A stretch of 64,000 nucleotides of DNA, taken from contig OY723288.1 in the NCBI GenBank assembly GCA_963210315.1, forward strand, positions 1,922,001 to 1,986,000, given 5' to 3'. Each line of letters begins with the position of its first letter. Positions within the stretch are counted from its first letter, which is position 1. A program made the translations under genes and the position numbers. The notes below the pieces were generated by a model. It worked only from the letters and a program-made list of their open reading frames with translations, was not told the DNA's origin and did no database searches. Shown in pieces: positions 30,918-42,401 of this stretch. Origin of the DNA: Rhynchopus euleeides (Eukaryota > Euglenozoa > Diplonemea > Diplonemida > Diplonemidae).

Positions 30918-33129
30918 ATGGAATTCGGCAGGTCGATCGTGATAGACAATGTATGCATCGTGAGTGTCATCTCCGCCTTTAGCCCCAGCACTCAATGCTA
31001 GCCCACACACCGCCACACTGCAACAGGGGTCCGGAGTGATAAAGGCAGGGTTTAGCGGGGAGGATGTTCCGGCATGCCTGCTGTCGAACATGTATGTGCT
31101 GAGCCTCCACACAATTGATGTAGAAAGCGGCAACGCAACACACGGCAAGAAATCTGCCGCCTCATCATCAAATGTTATTAACACCAAACCACACCCTGCC
31201 ACAGCGTTGGGCGCCCGAAGCATGAGTGTGTCATGTCAGGCGGCATCCTGCAGGGAGATCTGTTTGTGGGTGACATGGTGGAGCAGCATCGCGGGGTGCT
31301 GCGGCTGAGCCACCCTATGGAGCACGGGTATGCGGGGTGGGTGCATGCGGTGACAGGGGTGGGGCTGGGGGGTGGTGGGCTGCATCTGCATGGGAGTGTC
31401 TTCCGGGTGGGGTGTGTGGTCTGCTGCCTGTGCCACACCTCCACCCACACAGGCATGTTGTCAACTGGAACGACATGGAGGCTGTCTGGGAGCATCTCTT
31501 CAACCAGCTGGAAGTGCCCAGCAAAGAGGTATGGTGCTGTTGGGGCATGGAGGGGTGACGCTGTTTAATGGGGGGCTGCATGGCACGCCACCCACAGTGC
31601 TCAGGGGGGGGCTCCACACCACACACACACCACCGGCACACAGCACCCACTGCTCGTGACTGAGGCGCCTCTCAATAGCCACAAAAACCGAGCAAAAGCT
31701 GCAGAGGTCCTGTTCGAACAGCACCACGTCCCTGCCCTCTTCTTCTCGGTGCAGGCCGTGCTGAGCTTATACGCAGCAGGGACAACCACAGGTGTGTCTG
31801 ACTATTCGTGTGGTTGAAACTGCGGTACGATGCGGGTCCGTGAATCCACCGTAGCAAACGAAACAACCAGAGTTTGTGTGGCATGCCCTGGCAGAGGCGG
31901 GTCATGTGTTTGCCTCAGTCAACCGCACTATTATTGAAGACTTGGTGCGCCCTGCATATGAGTGTTGAGAACAACCTTCAGCCCTCAGAGACAGTGGCGA
32001 TCGCATCAAGGGTGGGTCGGTGATGCATGTTTGGTAACGAGGGGATGTGCGCCCCTGCCTCTGCCCCTGCCCAACCCTTCCCATCTACAGGTGTGGTGCT
32101 GGATGTCGGCGATGGTGTGTCGCATTCCTGCCCTGTGTACGAGGGGTTCGTCATCCAGGGGGGTGTGAAGCGCAGCGACATCGCAGGGCGTGATGTGACG
32201 CGCGACCTGCAGCACCGGCTACGGCTGGCGGGGCACAACTTCACCACCTCTGCGGAGTTCGAGCTGGTGCGGCAGATCAAGGAGCAGCGCTGCTACGTTT
32301 CGTACAGCCTCAGCAAGGACGAGGAGATGGTCCGCACAAACAAGTTCGACACCTCCGAACACCGCCTGCCCGACGGCACGAAGCTGCAGCTGGGCCCCGA
32401 GATGTTCCGCGCGACAGAGCTGCTGTTCGACCCGCGCCTCGTGCACTCCGAGGAGGCCGGTGTCGGCGAGCTGCTCTCCAGCAGCATCAAGCTGGTATGC
32501 CAACCGCCGCACCACCCGCCTTGCCACCAAAAGGGGTCCGGGTGAGCCCTGCCATCTCCTTTCGTTTTGCCTTGTACCACAAGGGGGTAGGGGGTGACAC
32601 CACGCCACCACACAGTGCGATATGGACGTGCGGAAGGACCTCTACTCGCGCCTCTACATCAGCGGCGGCAGCACGCTGTTCCGCGGCTTTGCCGACAGGG
32701 TGCTGTCGGAGATCCGGCGAGAGCTCCCCCAGACCGTGAAGTGCAAGCTGCACGCCCCGCCGGAGCGGAAATACACGACCTGGCTTGGCGGGTCGATTCT
32801 TGCAAACCTGACCGCCTTCCGGAAAATGATGGTCTCAGCAGCGCGGTACGAGGTATGCACAAGGCTGCTGCTGCTCAACTGGGCCATGCTGGGCTTGGGA
32901 ATCCCCTTGAGTGCCGTGACAATAGTTGTGTGCACAGCCGAGGCCGCAAATCAACAGAGCAGAACCCCACACTGACCGGAAGGCGGAAACTTTTGCAAGG
33001 CCCCCACTCCACCCACCGGGCTTGGAGTAACGCCCCCCCACCCCCACCACCCCACCACCTCACACCCTCTCTCTACCTCTGACACAGGACGAGGGGCCCC
33101 GGTGCCTGCACACACAATCCTTCGCTTGA
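30918..33129 (+). CDS. ACTR1: Actin-related protein 1 (centractin), dynactin filament subunit, 8 exons
   Basis: Exons 30918-30950, 31027-31091, 31205-31327, 31453-31528, 31644-31791, 32091-32494, 32616-32852 and 33088-33129 join in frame to 375 residues, about the length of animal ARP1. The N-terminus [18 protein letters not shown] has the phosphate-1 loop. [26 protein letters not shown] (phosphate 2), [17 protein letters not shown] and [16 protein letters not shown] follow in canonical order. GVIKAGF, GRPKH, NWNDME and GGSTLF favour ARP1 over actin and other ARPs. The C-terminus ends LHTQSFA where ARP1 and actin have HRK(C/T)F, a divergence in the last residues. Its role is the short filament of dynactin that links dynein to cargo. 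Introns are GTATG...AG except intron 5 (GTGTG, 299 nt). Confidence 0.95.
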
Positions 33130-34717
33130 TCGCTTCTCTTTTCTGTATCCTTTAGAGGGTTCGTCCACCCACACTACTCACTCTGGACGCGCGAAGGCGG
33201 GAGAGGCAGCCGCCAGCAGGGCCGAGCCCCCCTCTGTGACGGCGCTGTGCGAGGGGATCGAGGGGAGGGGGGAGGGGGGGGGGCAGCGAGAGGCAGCATT
33301 CTCTTGAGAGAGGACACGGGGAGGGGGGGGGGGGCGCACCCAACCCCTCCCCCAGCCCCCCCCCCTCGCCGCCCCGGCAAGGCACACAGCGTCAATGCTT
33401 TCTTTCTTTTGGGCCCACACACGTGCCAGTTGCCGGGGGGGGGGGGGGGGGAGTGCTGCCAAAAAACACGTAACACGCGACCCCTCGACCCTCCCCCTCA
33501 CCCCCTCTCCTCTCCGACTCTATCCGCTGCCGCCTCGCTGCCTTTGAGGGTTCCACCTCCCCCCGTCCCGATCGGCGTTGTTCGCAACACGCGCTGGGTG
33601 GGGGTGGGGGGGACCATTTCCCTTCCCTCCCCCTCACCCACTCCGGAAGGGCGTGCAGAGTGATGCGGCTAACTGAAACTGAAGCCGGGCATGAATGTGC
33701 TGGGGGAAGGGGGGTGGGTGGTGAGCGGATAACGATCGTACGCTATCGAGCTTGGCGAGGGATTGGTGGGTGGGTGGGGGAGGGGGTGGTGTGGAGGTGT
33801 GGAGGGGGGGGGGGGGATTCCCACGACACACACAGCTCTAGTTCGCGTGCAATGAGAGAGGTGGTTATTTTTTTTGCCTTCCGATCTCCCCCGCCCCCTC
33901 ACGGATGAAGACAAAAAAACACTTTTACGGTCCGGAAGAGGAGGAGGGCGCACCCCAGTGGGAGGGTGGGTGGGGGACTCGCTCAACCCTCCGTGCCGAA
34001 GTTGTCACCTAGCCTGTGCTGCTGTGATGCACTCTGCCTGTTGTCGGTCGGCCCTCCTCTCCGCGACCCCCCTCCACCCCACGGCCCGCCGCGTACTGCA
34101 GCACCAGTCAAGACCGGCACATTAGTGCAGCTCGTTTTGAATGGTTTTTTTTAAAGCGGTGATGCTGGCTGTGCTCTGAGCAGCGCTTGGTGAGAGGGGC
34201 AGGTGCTGCCTGCTGTGCACTTCAATTTCTTTCAGAGTGGGGTGGAGTGGGTGTCAAGCCGGACGAGGCGCCACCACTAAGACACGCAGGTGCAGAACCG
34301 AATGCCGCTCCCCCCTCTCGAAACACTCAACCCATCCCCCCTCTCATTCTCTTCTTTTCATCAAATAGCAGGGCGAGAGGTGCACGTGACCCATTCCCTC
34401 CGTCATAGGATGAGAGGCTAAGACAAAAAGGATTGCCGGGGTTCTTTTGTTTTGTTTGTGCAACCTTCACCTGTCACGTTGGGGCGTGGAGTGTAGGTGA
34501 ACAAAACATTGTTCCCACTGCAGCCTTTTTTGTTCTGAACGCCTTCCGTGAGCACGGTGCGTTTGACACAACCGCCGCGACTTCATTACTTTTTAACCCG
34601 AGTGATTCAGTACCCTCGTGCGATACCGCAGATGCTCGCCTGCGGAGGGGAGCTGTATGATTGCCTTGCCCCAACATCTGCCTCCCACCGCACACCACCA
34701 GCAGGTGCCGAGGAATC
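33130..34717. other. No gene supported; C/G-tract spacer
   Basis: Dominated by Pro/Gly-encoding C and G runs (33240-33470, 33590-33640 and 33695-33815). No domain, RNA gene or shared repeat was noticed, apart from the short block just before the next start codon (34690-34715, CACACCACCAGCAGGTGCCGAGG). That block is also upstream of membrane-protein copies 2 and 3. Confidence 0.5.
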
Positions 34718-36907
34718 ATGGGGTGGACCCTACGTCTGGTGGCGGCAGTCGCGTTCACTGTGGTGGCCTCATGTGTGTGCCCTGCTGTGCTGACGGTGGA
34801 CCTCGTCACCACCGACGCCTTCTTCGCCGTGCACAACAAGGTGTCTGGGGAGGAGGTGCGGCTAACACACGGCGGGGCGTGGGAGGTCGAGGGGCGGCTG
34901 CAGTGCGGCACCACAGCCGCTTCAGGCAACACCACCGTGCAGCGGTGCCCTGTGGTGGACGGGCTGGGGGACACGCTGCGGCGCCTGGAGGCCATCAGGG
35001 TGCTGGCGTGGGTGTGTGTGCCGCTCGGGGTGCTGCGCCTCCCACTCGTGGCAGGGATGCTGTGGGGGATCAGCGCACGCTGCCTGGGGGTGCAGTGGTG
35101 GGTGTGGCCTGCCGTGTGCCTCTGCACGGTGGGCATGCTTGCCAACGGCGTCCTGTGCGTGCTCTTCGTCAAGTCTGTGCCCCTCACAGACGCACATGAC
35201 TGGGTGGTGGTCCCCACGACACCTTCCTTCCTGCTGACCCTGCTGTGGAACGAGACGGTGCTCCTCCTCCTCACTGTGGGCGACCTGCTCCGCAGCAAGG
35301 AGGCCCTCACCGGCTGCAGCCTCTCGCTCTTCAGGCTCCTGGTCTTCCTCATCGGCACAGCTGGTGCACCAGGCATGTGGCGGCACTTCTCTTTCCTGCC
35401 AGAGTTTGGGGTCGTCCCAATGCTGTTAGGGGGTATCCTCAAGGCACTTGCCCAGGCGGTTGTCATCCTTCCCGGGTTTCTTGGAGCAACAAGCACCAAG
35501 GCCATGCGGATCCTCCTGTGCATACCTCTCGTGGAGTTTGTGGTGTGGACTATATGGTACTCTGCAGCAGCGAGCCCGTCGCCCTTCGTCACATTCTTCG
35601 TGGACTACTCCGACAGATTTGTATTCCCGCTGCTCGTCATGCCCGCACTGGCACTGATGACACGTGCTTGCATCATGCACATCAGGGAATCCACCGGGCA
35701 CGAGGTGTTGCCGATCCCAGACGAGTGGAGCACTGACAACGCGCTCCGGGCGATCGATGTGGATGCCGCTCACAAGCAGCTGCTCGGTGAGAGGCCTTGG
35801 AACGGCAGCGGGACCTGCCCCACGCTGCTTGCTGTGCGGAAAGACAATCCGAGGTACGTCGCGCTCATTTCTTGCGCGGATCCAGCCAAGTCTATCCCTG
35901 AGGTTTTATTCGAACAGGAGAGTATGACACTCGCTGTGCGTGGGATGTGCGGCAGGCTGCTTGTGGCACTGCTTGCGGAGATGGAAGGGCACCAGCTGGG
36001 CCAGCTGCTGCAGCGCCTGATGCAGACCGACTGGGGCCGCCTGCTGTTGCGCAGCACCACCGCGCTGTCACGCCGCCACCCGTCTGTGATGAACAGGGAC
36101 GTTCTTGGTGCTGTGTACAGCAGTTCCGCCCTCCTGCACCTGCACACCTGTGTTCGGGGTGGCATTTGGCACATTCGTGAACACTGCAACACTGATTTGG
36201 CTACAGCCATCTGTCGTGCCTACACTGGCAACACTGCAGGTGCGATTGCTGAGTGCATGGCGTCATTCGGTTTCCCGTTTCAGGCACCTGTGTCCTGGAG
36301 CTACTCTTTCTTCGACTCCTTCTTCGACACCCTCCCCTTGCTTGAGCAAGTGATGCTTGCAGGGGGGGCTGACCTGCCTTACGTGATACCTACAACAGTG
36401 GTGCGTATTGCACTGTTCCTCGCCATGTGTGCTGCAATGGTGTTCCTGCATGTGTCGACTGTTGAGACAGCAGACGGGAGCACGTGGATGTACATTGCCT
36501 TCTTGGTGTTCGCAAGTGTGTGCATGCTGACAGTCGTCGTGCCTGAGTGGCTGACTGCACGCCTGTCTCCGTTTGCCTCCCGCAACCCACATGTTCCTCC
36601 TCCAGAAGCGGTGGAGATGCAGTACGTCCCTGTTGCTGTTCCTCGGGAACGGCATGACCCTCCAGCCTTTCCCGAGGCTGGGCACGCCACCCGCCCAGCA
36701 GCGCTGGACACAGCCCCCGCATGGCCAGCACCCCAGACAGGCGCAGCTGGCACCGGGCGTGGTGTGGTGCAGCACTCTGCGATGCTGCCGCAGTTTCAGC
36801 CCAGGGTGCCCCTCCCTGCCGCAGAGTGCCACCCCCCACACGGCTGGGAGGTGCCCCACACACGCGCCCCCCCGCAGCGGGTCTGGCGTGTGCCTGTAGA
36901 CGTATGA
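34718..36907 (+). CDS. Multi-pass membrane protein, locally duplicated family, copy 1
   Basis: Single exon, 729 residues, family not recognised. Residues 1-22 form a signal peptide (LVAAVAFTVVASCVC). An ectodomain-like stretch to about 92 contains two Cys and an NTT glycosylation sequon near 71. Hydrophobic helices follow at about 93-118, 128-151, 168-189, then three or four more up to about 325 and two near the C-terminus (VRIALFLAMCAAMVFLHV and MYIAFLVFASVCMLTVVV). Between them lies a soluble region of about 240 residues (HIRESTGHEVLPIPDEW, ALISCADP). The tail after 620 is Pro-rich and probably disordered. Copies 2 and 3 are at 42402 and 63511. The stop codon lies 7 bp before the target site of a MITE. 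The last residues differ from copy 2, which suggests a rearranged 3' end. A transporter or surface receptor is possible, but nothing in the sequence decides this. Confidence 0.85.
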   Translation: MGWTLRLVAAVAFTVVASCVCPAVLTVDLVTTDAFFAVHNKVSGEEVRLTHGGAWEVEGRLQCGTTAASGNTTVQRCPVVDGLGDTLRRLEAIRVLAWVCVPLGVLRLPLVAGMLWGISARCLGVQWWVWPAVCLCTVGMLANGVLCVLFVKSVPLTDAHDWVVVPTTPSFLLTLLWNETVLLLLTVGDLLRSKEALTGCSLSLFRLLVFLIGTAGAPGMWRHFSFLPEFGVVPMLLGGILKALAQAVVILPGFLGATSTKAMRILLCIPLVEFVVWTIWYSAAASPSPFVTFFVDYSDRFVFPLLVMPALALMTRACIMHIRESTGHEVLPIPDEWSTDNALRAIDVDAAHKQLLGERPWNGSGTCPTLLAVRKDNPRYVALISCADPAKSIPEVLFEQESMTLAVRGMCGRLLVALLAEMEGHQLGQLLQRLMQTDWGRLLLRSTTALSRRHPSVMNRDVLGAVYSSSALLHLHTCVRGGIWHIREHCNTDLATAICRAYTGNTAGAIAECMASFGFPFQAPVSWSYSFFDSFFDTLPLLEQVMLAGGADLPYVIPTTVVRIALFLAMCAAMVFLHVSTVETADGSTWMYIAFLVFASVCMLTVVVPEWLTARLSPFASRNPHVPPPEAVEMQYVPVAVPRERHDPPAFPEAGHATRPAALDTAPAWPAPQTGAAGTGRGVVQHSAMLPQFQPRVPLPAAECHPPHGWEVPHTRAPPQRVWRVPVDV

Positions 36908-36916
36908 GTTTATTTA

Positions 36917-37386
36917 CTGGGGGGGGGGCAAATACAAGAGTATATGCAAATACAAGGGTATATGCTAATACAAGAGTACTCCAGAAATTGCGATTTTAAA
37001 AAGTTCACCGAGCAAATACAAGAGTATACTCTTGTATTTGCATACTAGACTTTTGGAGAACTTTTTGTGGGGTTTTCATCATATTTTGTGCTTCCAATGA
37101 CCTCCCCCAGGCCAGTGGGCCTCCTGTCTGGAGTCGTCACGGTCGGGTGGGAGTCGCCTCGGGGGTGGGAAAGGCCAAGAGGACGCTCGTATTGTCTATT
37201 CGGCGCCGCTGCCCCATGAGGGCCCACCCGGAGGCCACATTTCTAGTATGCAAATACAAGAGTATATACTCTTGTATTTGCATGGTAGACAACTTTTCAG
37301 CTAAAAAACAATTTTTTGAGAACCCTGAATTACGTAAGCTGGCACGGTGAATAGAAGAGTATACCCTTGTATTTGCCCCCCCCCAG
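36917..37386. mobile_element. 470-bp MITE, CTGGGGG ends, CAAGAGTATACTCTTG words, TA duplication (copy 2)
   Basis: Nearly identical to 19872-20343, same orientation, flanked by TA (36915-36916 and 37387-37388). It sits just after the stop codon of membrane-protein copy 1. The paralogous site after copy 2 (about 44658) lacks it, so insertion postdates the duplication of that locus. Confidence 0.92.
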
Positions 37387-37389
37387 TAA

Positions 37390-37797
37390 TAAGACCTCCC
37401 ACAATCTCCCTTTAGTCATCCTCCCCACGTTCCCCCATCTCTCATCTCTCCCATGCACAGCGGTAGCAGGCCTGCTGTGCACGTGTTTTTTGTTCCTGGC
37501 TGTGGTGAGGCACGCGTTGCAGTGGGTGGTGCTGGTGCGACACGCCCTGTCCACAGTGCTGCACTGGCGTGTGCCGCAGATCATACATTGAGACCAGCCG
37601 TTCGTTGTGCCGTAATTCCTTCCTCCCGCCTGCTCCGTGAAGCCCTCTCGGAGTGTGTTGCTACATCCTGTGTGTGTGTTTGTATTCTCCCTGCCTTGGT
37701 TGCCCCTGAGTCTGCTACGCTCCTGCGTCACTGTGCCAGACTCGAGGTACCTCAGAGTTGGTTTGTTTCTGGAGAGCGATGATTCCAAACTTGGCCG
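37390..37797 (+). repeat. 3' flank duplicated with membrane-protein copy 2
   Basis: Shares long blocks in order with 44658-45128, for example CGTTCCCCCATCTCTCATC, GCAGGCCTGCTGTGCACGTG, GTGAGGCACGCGTTG, CACGCCCTGTCCACAGTGC, CTCTCGGAGTGTGTT and TCGAGGTACCTCAGAGTTGG, with indels between. It contains no convincing gene. It shows that the duplication unit extends about 0.4 kb past the coding region. Confidence 0.85.
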
Positions 37798-40443
37798 CAT
37801 GAACTTCATTGTGACTGAAGTTCTTGAAACGGTTGGCGATGTTGAATTAGCGGGCCTGCATCCTACAGGAAGTCCTCGGACGACTATAAATTGTAGATCA
37901 CGCACCAACGATAACTGATACGCTGTCCGAGTCACCAACAAAGTCACATCACACGAGCGTGATCTGCTCGTTTCTTTTGTTATCCCGTATCCGTAAGTAG
38001 TTTAGTAGTAGTTTGGCACGCGGCTTTTATTGGCTGATCCGTGCATGGTTTGACAGAATTCTGCCAGCATTTCACAGATTCTGACAGATTCTGAATGGCA
38101 GAATTTTAGAAATCTGAGAAAATCTGTCCAGATTCTGGATGGCAGGCGCTTGGGCTCGGAAATGTTTCTGGTGGAAGCGATCAATGCAAAATCATCTGAA
38201 AGGAAGACTCGAGAGACTGCTGCTGTATTTTCTGGTGGGAATGAGATATATTTTGATACCATCCAAAACACAGCGCAGCATTGTGTATAGGAGGAAACAC
38301 GATACTACAAAGGACTAGCGTCATCACCTCTGTCATGTTTCCCTTTCTTCGTGCTCCACCACACCTTCTGTACTTCAGACAACACAAACACACAATAGCC
38401 GGTCGTGAGATTTGTGCAGAGGAGTGGTGGAAGCGGTCAACAAAACATTGTTCTTCGTTCCATTTTTGTGTTTCCATAGCGCCAACCACCTGATTTTGCC
38501 CTGAGTTTGGCGGAGTTGGGCGGAGTTGTACGGAGTTGGGCGGTGGGAGACCCTTTAAATTGGAATATCCCTATGGGGGGATAGCTTTCTGGTCCAAGGA
38601 AACCTGGTGCGGAAGGAGCTACCTACCCCTTGAGTCACCCACCAGCACACATTGTCAGCGAGGATGACGAGCATGGCGTTGTAAGCCTGCATAAACATCG
38701 CTCCCCTTCAACCTGACTTCACATGTCCTCCAGCATGTCCTGAGTAGGCACTGCCTGCCGTCAGCTCCGGGCATCACCTCACCCCTCACCCCCAGTGCTG
38801 CTCAACCACGTGTCCATCAGGAGCCACGTCGCTGCGTCCTCTGCACCACCTCATGCCGACACACCAAACGTCCTCCCTTCGAGGCGAGGGCACCGGGAGG
38901 GGAAGCCCGGGTCGGCGCCCCCCCCCCCCCCCCCCAAGGCCTGAGGTCCTGCCTGATAATTGACGGTCCCGGGTTCAAAACCCGGTCAGGTGCTGCGTGT
39001 CGTCGACACCGTGACTGCGGCAGTCGACATCCCAGACGGGTCGCCCCTCCTCTGTGCAAAGTACACCCGGGCGAGGCTCCCCTCGGGGTCGGGAGATGTG
39101 CTGGAGCCACCGCGCTCGATTCTGGGTTGTCCGCCATGTGCTGTCATGGAGCCTGCGTGGGCGTGAAAACCGTAGGTGGTGGTTCGATTCCCAGAACTTG
39201 GGTAGGATATCCTATGGGATAACCTCCACGGGATGTTGCTTCTCGCGTTGGATATCCTACACCAAGGTGGAACCCTGCAGAAGACACGAGAGTAACAGCG
39301 AGGGACATCCCACGGATATCCCGCTCTGTTATCTCTCTGTTCCCTCGGGTACCCCGAGAGAACGTCATCCCCCTTCGGCCTGGGCTTGTGCCACTGGCTG
39401 GGCTGCTTCTTGTACAGGTCGATGGAGTGAACGCGCTGGGTTATTGCGCCAGGTACTAGCTTCGGCAAACTGCAGCAGAGTGGGTGGCTCTCCAGTTGTG
39501 CTGGGAAGATGGTGGAGGGTCACCAATATTGTGAGGCGGCTCATTTTTCAGCATTTCTGAGCGAAAGTCCCTCAGTACAACACCTCCCCCCCCCCCGTCG
39601 GCAAAGGCAAAACAGGTAGTGCCCGCCACTTTGGAGCTAATTTTGACCCGAGTTTGGCGGAGTTGGGCGGCGTTGGGCGGTGGTGTGGCGGCGTTCGGCG
39701 GAACCCGTTTTGGGTCAAATCAGGTGGGCCAAGTAAGATATCGACAGAAGGACGTCTTATATTTTGCAAGGGGGAAGCAACCACCTCCATGCCTTGGCTT
39801 TTCCGTTGGTTCTGGGGTCGCTTGGCGTATCGAACACGAAGCCGGTAGCCACTGTTGATGCAGGAGGTTCAGAGTCAGTTTGCCCGACGGCCTTTGGTGA
39901 GAGGAACGAGGGGCAGCGAACACCCTTGCAGAGGGGTACGGAACGTAGGCCTGGGAAGGGGCGGACGACCAAGGCGCTGACCGTTGCGCGTTGAAAGGTC
40001 AGTGTGACAGGTGCCTGTTACTTCACTTCGCTACTGTCAAATGGTGGCCTGCCAGGCTGGTCTTCTTCATTTGCCTGAACTTGTCCGGTGCTCTGGTTGT
40101 GATGATTCTTGTGAGTGAGTGGAACGCGACCCACCACGTCCGCAGCCAGACACAGGCCCACCCTACAAACCTGTTTCGGGGGTGGTGTAGAAGCGGAGAG
40201 ACGCAACAAAAAACGAACAATCATCAGTGCGGTTGCAGCTATGAGTCACGAGTGATTTGACCTCGCTCAATGAATGGTGGAAAGAGAATGCTGCACTGAA
40301 GGCAGGTGGCTGTGGACCAGGTAGATGGCAACTCTCCCCCCTCTCCCTTGCAGCGACCAGTTGCGCCTATCCACCCCACCACACCTGCACCACCACACAG
40401 GTTGGTACCTCCCCGTTGTCCGCCCACACCCACAGCACACACC
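37798..40443. other. No gene supported; spacer with GGCGGAGTTGG repeats
   Basis: Two short arrays of GTTTGGCGGAGTTGGGCGG-type repeats lie at 38503-38545 and 39651-39705. The segment CCGGGTTCAAAACCCGG at 38979-38995 looks like a tRNA T-arm, but no acceptor, D or anticodon arms can be folded around it. ATATCC repeats are at 39208-39320. No domain-bearing frame was recognised. Confidence 0.5.
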
Positions 40444-41466
40444 ATGGCACAGCCTGCCGGACTCTCCACCGGTGCAGCGAGTGAGACCAGCGTGCAGCCG
40501 AGCACAGCCGTGGCCCCACCCACAGGGCACCCCGTGCTGCGTGATGTCGAGGTGCCTGTCAAGTTCATCCTCGTCCGGCAAGGGGTGGCTGTGGAGCGCC
40601 GTCGGGCTCGTCTGCTCAGCCCAACCTTTGGCGACGTGAAGCGCTGTGCACGGCAGTGGGCGTGCGGAGGCTTCAAGCTGCAGTACACCGATGACGACGG
40701 GGACCTGGTGGCGCTCGACCTCGACGAGGAGTGGGAGGAGTGCGTGTCCCTCTGGTGCCAGCAGGCACAGCGGGAGCGGGAGCGGGAGCGGTGCTGCCAC
40801 CCCGCCCCACGGCCCCCCCTGTGCGTCTGGGTGGACCTCTCCCCAGCACAGCCGCAGGCAGGGGCGGAGCACACACCGCACACACCACACACACAGCCCC
40901 AGCAGTGCCCCGACACCCAGCACCCCTCCTGCGGGTGGTTGACACGCCATGCTGGGCTGCCCCTGCTGTGCCTGCGTGGCGCTGCCCGCCTCGGGAGGCA
41001 TGCCCGTTGGTGGGGACACGCACAGCCGCAGCCCCTGCCAGCAGGTGCGGCAGACGCTGCAGCGGAGCAGCAGGTGGGTGATTCCGAGCAGCAGCAGCAG
41101 GCGGAGCAGGAGGTGGCGGAGGAGGCGCAGGTGCAGCAGGCCCTGCAGCGCAGTGAGGGTGCAGCCCTCACTGCGGAGCCAGCCACTGTTGTCACTGCAG
41201 AGGGCAGCCCCGAGTCGGCGGGACACAGCGTCGCACCGCTGCCCTCAGTGCCTGCTGAGGGTGGGGCGGCGCAGGGGGAGGGAGGGGCTGCGGCTACGGC
41301 GGATGTGGAGGAGGGCACAGGCACAGCTGCCCCTGCCCCGAGTGCTCCCGAGTCGGCTGGGGAGGCAACGCTGCGGCAGATGGGGTTCGAGGTGACGGAC
41401 GAGATCCGGGCGATGCTGCTGGCACACGGTGGCGACATTCGCAGCGTGCTGTCGGACCTTCTGTAG
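40444..41466 (+). CDS. PB1-UBA protein, p62/NBR1-like architecture
   Basis: 340 residues, single exon. Residues about 37-110 form a PB1 domain. The OPCA motif is clear (LQYTDDDGDLVALDLDEEWEE), and an upstream VPVKFILVR strand with basic residues (RRRARL) fits the other interaction face. The middle (about 120-300) is low-complexity, rich in Pro, His, Gln and Ala. The last 33 residues form a UBA domain (LRQMGFEVTDEIRAMLLAHGGDI, given in part) with the MGF loop and GDI. N-terminal PB1 plus C-terminal UBA is the layout of selective-autophagy receptors p62/SQSTM1 and NBR1. No ZZ zinc finger or clear LIR motif was found, so the receptor role is inference. It lies between the two membrane-protein copies. 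Confidence 0.75.
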   Translation: MAQPAGLSTGAASETSVQPSTAVAPPTGHPVLRDVEVPVKFILVRQGVAVERRRARLLSPTFGDVKRCARQWACGGFKLQYTDDDGDLVALDLDEEWEECVSLWCQQAQRERERERCCHPAPRPPLCVWVDLSPAQPQAGAEHTPHTPHTQPQQCPDTQHPSCGWLTRHAGLPLLCLRGAARLGRHARWWGHAQPQPLPAGAADAAAEQQVGDSEQQQQAEQEVAEEAQVQQALQRSEGAALTAEPATVVTAEGSPESAGHSVAPLPSVPAEGGAAQGEGGAAATADVEEGTGTAAPAPSAPESAGEATLRQMGFEVTDEIRAMLLAHGGDIRSVLSDLL

Positions 41467-42401
41467 TGGTGTCTGGGTGGGCCTCTGGAAACCAACCACC
41501 GACAGCCACCACTCCACAGTTGTGCTGTGGCAGAACCGCCGAGCCTTTGCTTGAAAACGAAATACCTCGACGCCCACCTCCCACTGTGCTACACCGTGTT
41601 TTTGTTTGTCCCACACGAGCAGGCCCGAGGGGTTGACACCGCCCTCCCTCACCGGCCCTCCACACGCATCCGCTGCTCACAAGCACCACACAAAGACGTA
41701 TCACTGGCACAGCTTCGCACCCTAGCCTCCCTGCCAGTGACACCACCAACACTCCCCATCCCATTCATCCAGTTCTCCAGCATTGTGCTGTTGTTGCCCT
41801 CTTGACAGACTTCTGGCAGACTTGTTGTATTTATCCCCATTCGGCGCAACGTTCCTGAGTATGGCACCCGCTTGGCCCAGGGCCCCTCGTCCTGTGAGGG
41901 GTGCTTGCCTCCCCCGCGCAGTGCGTTGTGTCTCTGCAGCTCTGCCAACCGGAGTGTGTGCCATTCGCTTCATCCTGATTCGCTCATGATCAACGATCCC
42001 ACCCAGCCCCCGTGGTGTCCTTGCATACCTGGGGCAGCTGGCCCAGCCTTCTCACCCTTCTGTTGTGTGGAGACCACACCAAGAGACCAGGATGCTCCAG
42101 AAGAGATTCATATTGTTGTAGTGCTCGACGAGCCCACCATCGTGGCCCCTCCCCTGCCCCACCCCGACCTGTTCCCCACAGCACCAGCACCCAAAGGGGC
42201 ACAGCCTTTGTGGAACTACCTGCAGACGCACATCACGACATGCGGCCCTGTGGAAGGGTGGTGGCTTGCCTTCAGCACCTGACACCCCCACGACATTCGA
42301 AACCTGTGCACGACCACACCACCACACCCTCCACTTTGGTCTTCCCGCCCCCCTCCCTCCTCCCGACAGCACCGCACACCACCAGCAGGTGCCGAGGCAG
42401 C
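41467..42401. other. Spacer; its last 120 bp are duplicated upstream of membrane-protein copy 3
   Basis: No gene is supported between the PB1-UBA stop and membrane-protein copy 2. From CACCCCCACGACATTCGAAA (about 42284) to the start codon the sequence is almost the same as 63392-63510, including CTTCCCGCCCCCCTCCCTCC and the CACCACCAGCAGGTG block. This is probably promoter and 5' UTR carried along in duplication. Confidence 0.65.

Noticed and set aside
35016-35736. Alternative frames over membrane-protein copy 1 (Cys-rich or His-rich peptides)
   Set aside because: Out of frame with the conserved protein. They are repeated in copies 2 and 3 only because the DNA is identical.
38979-38995. tRNA gene suggested by the T-arm-like CCGGGTTCAAAACCCGG
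   Set aside because: The stem and TTCAAAA loop fit, but no acceptor, D or anticodon arm pairs around it in either direction.
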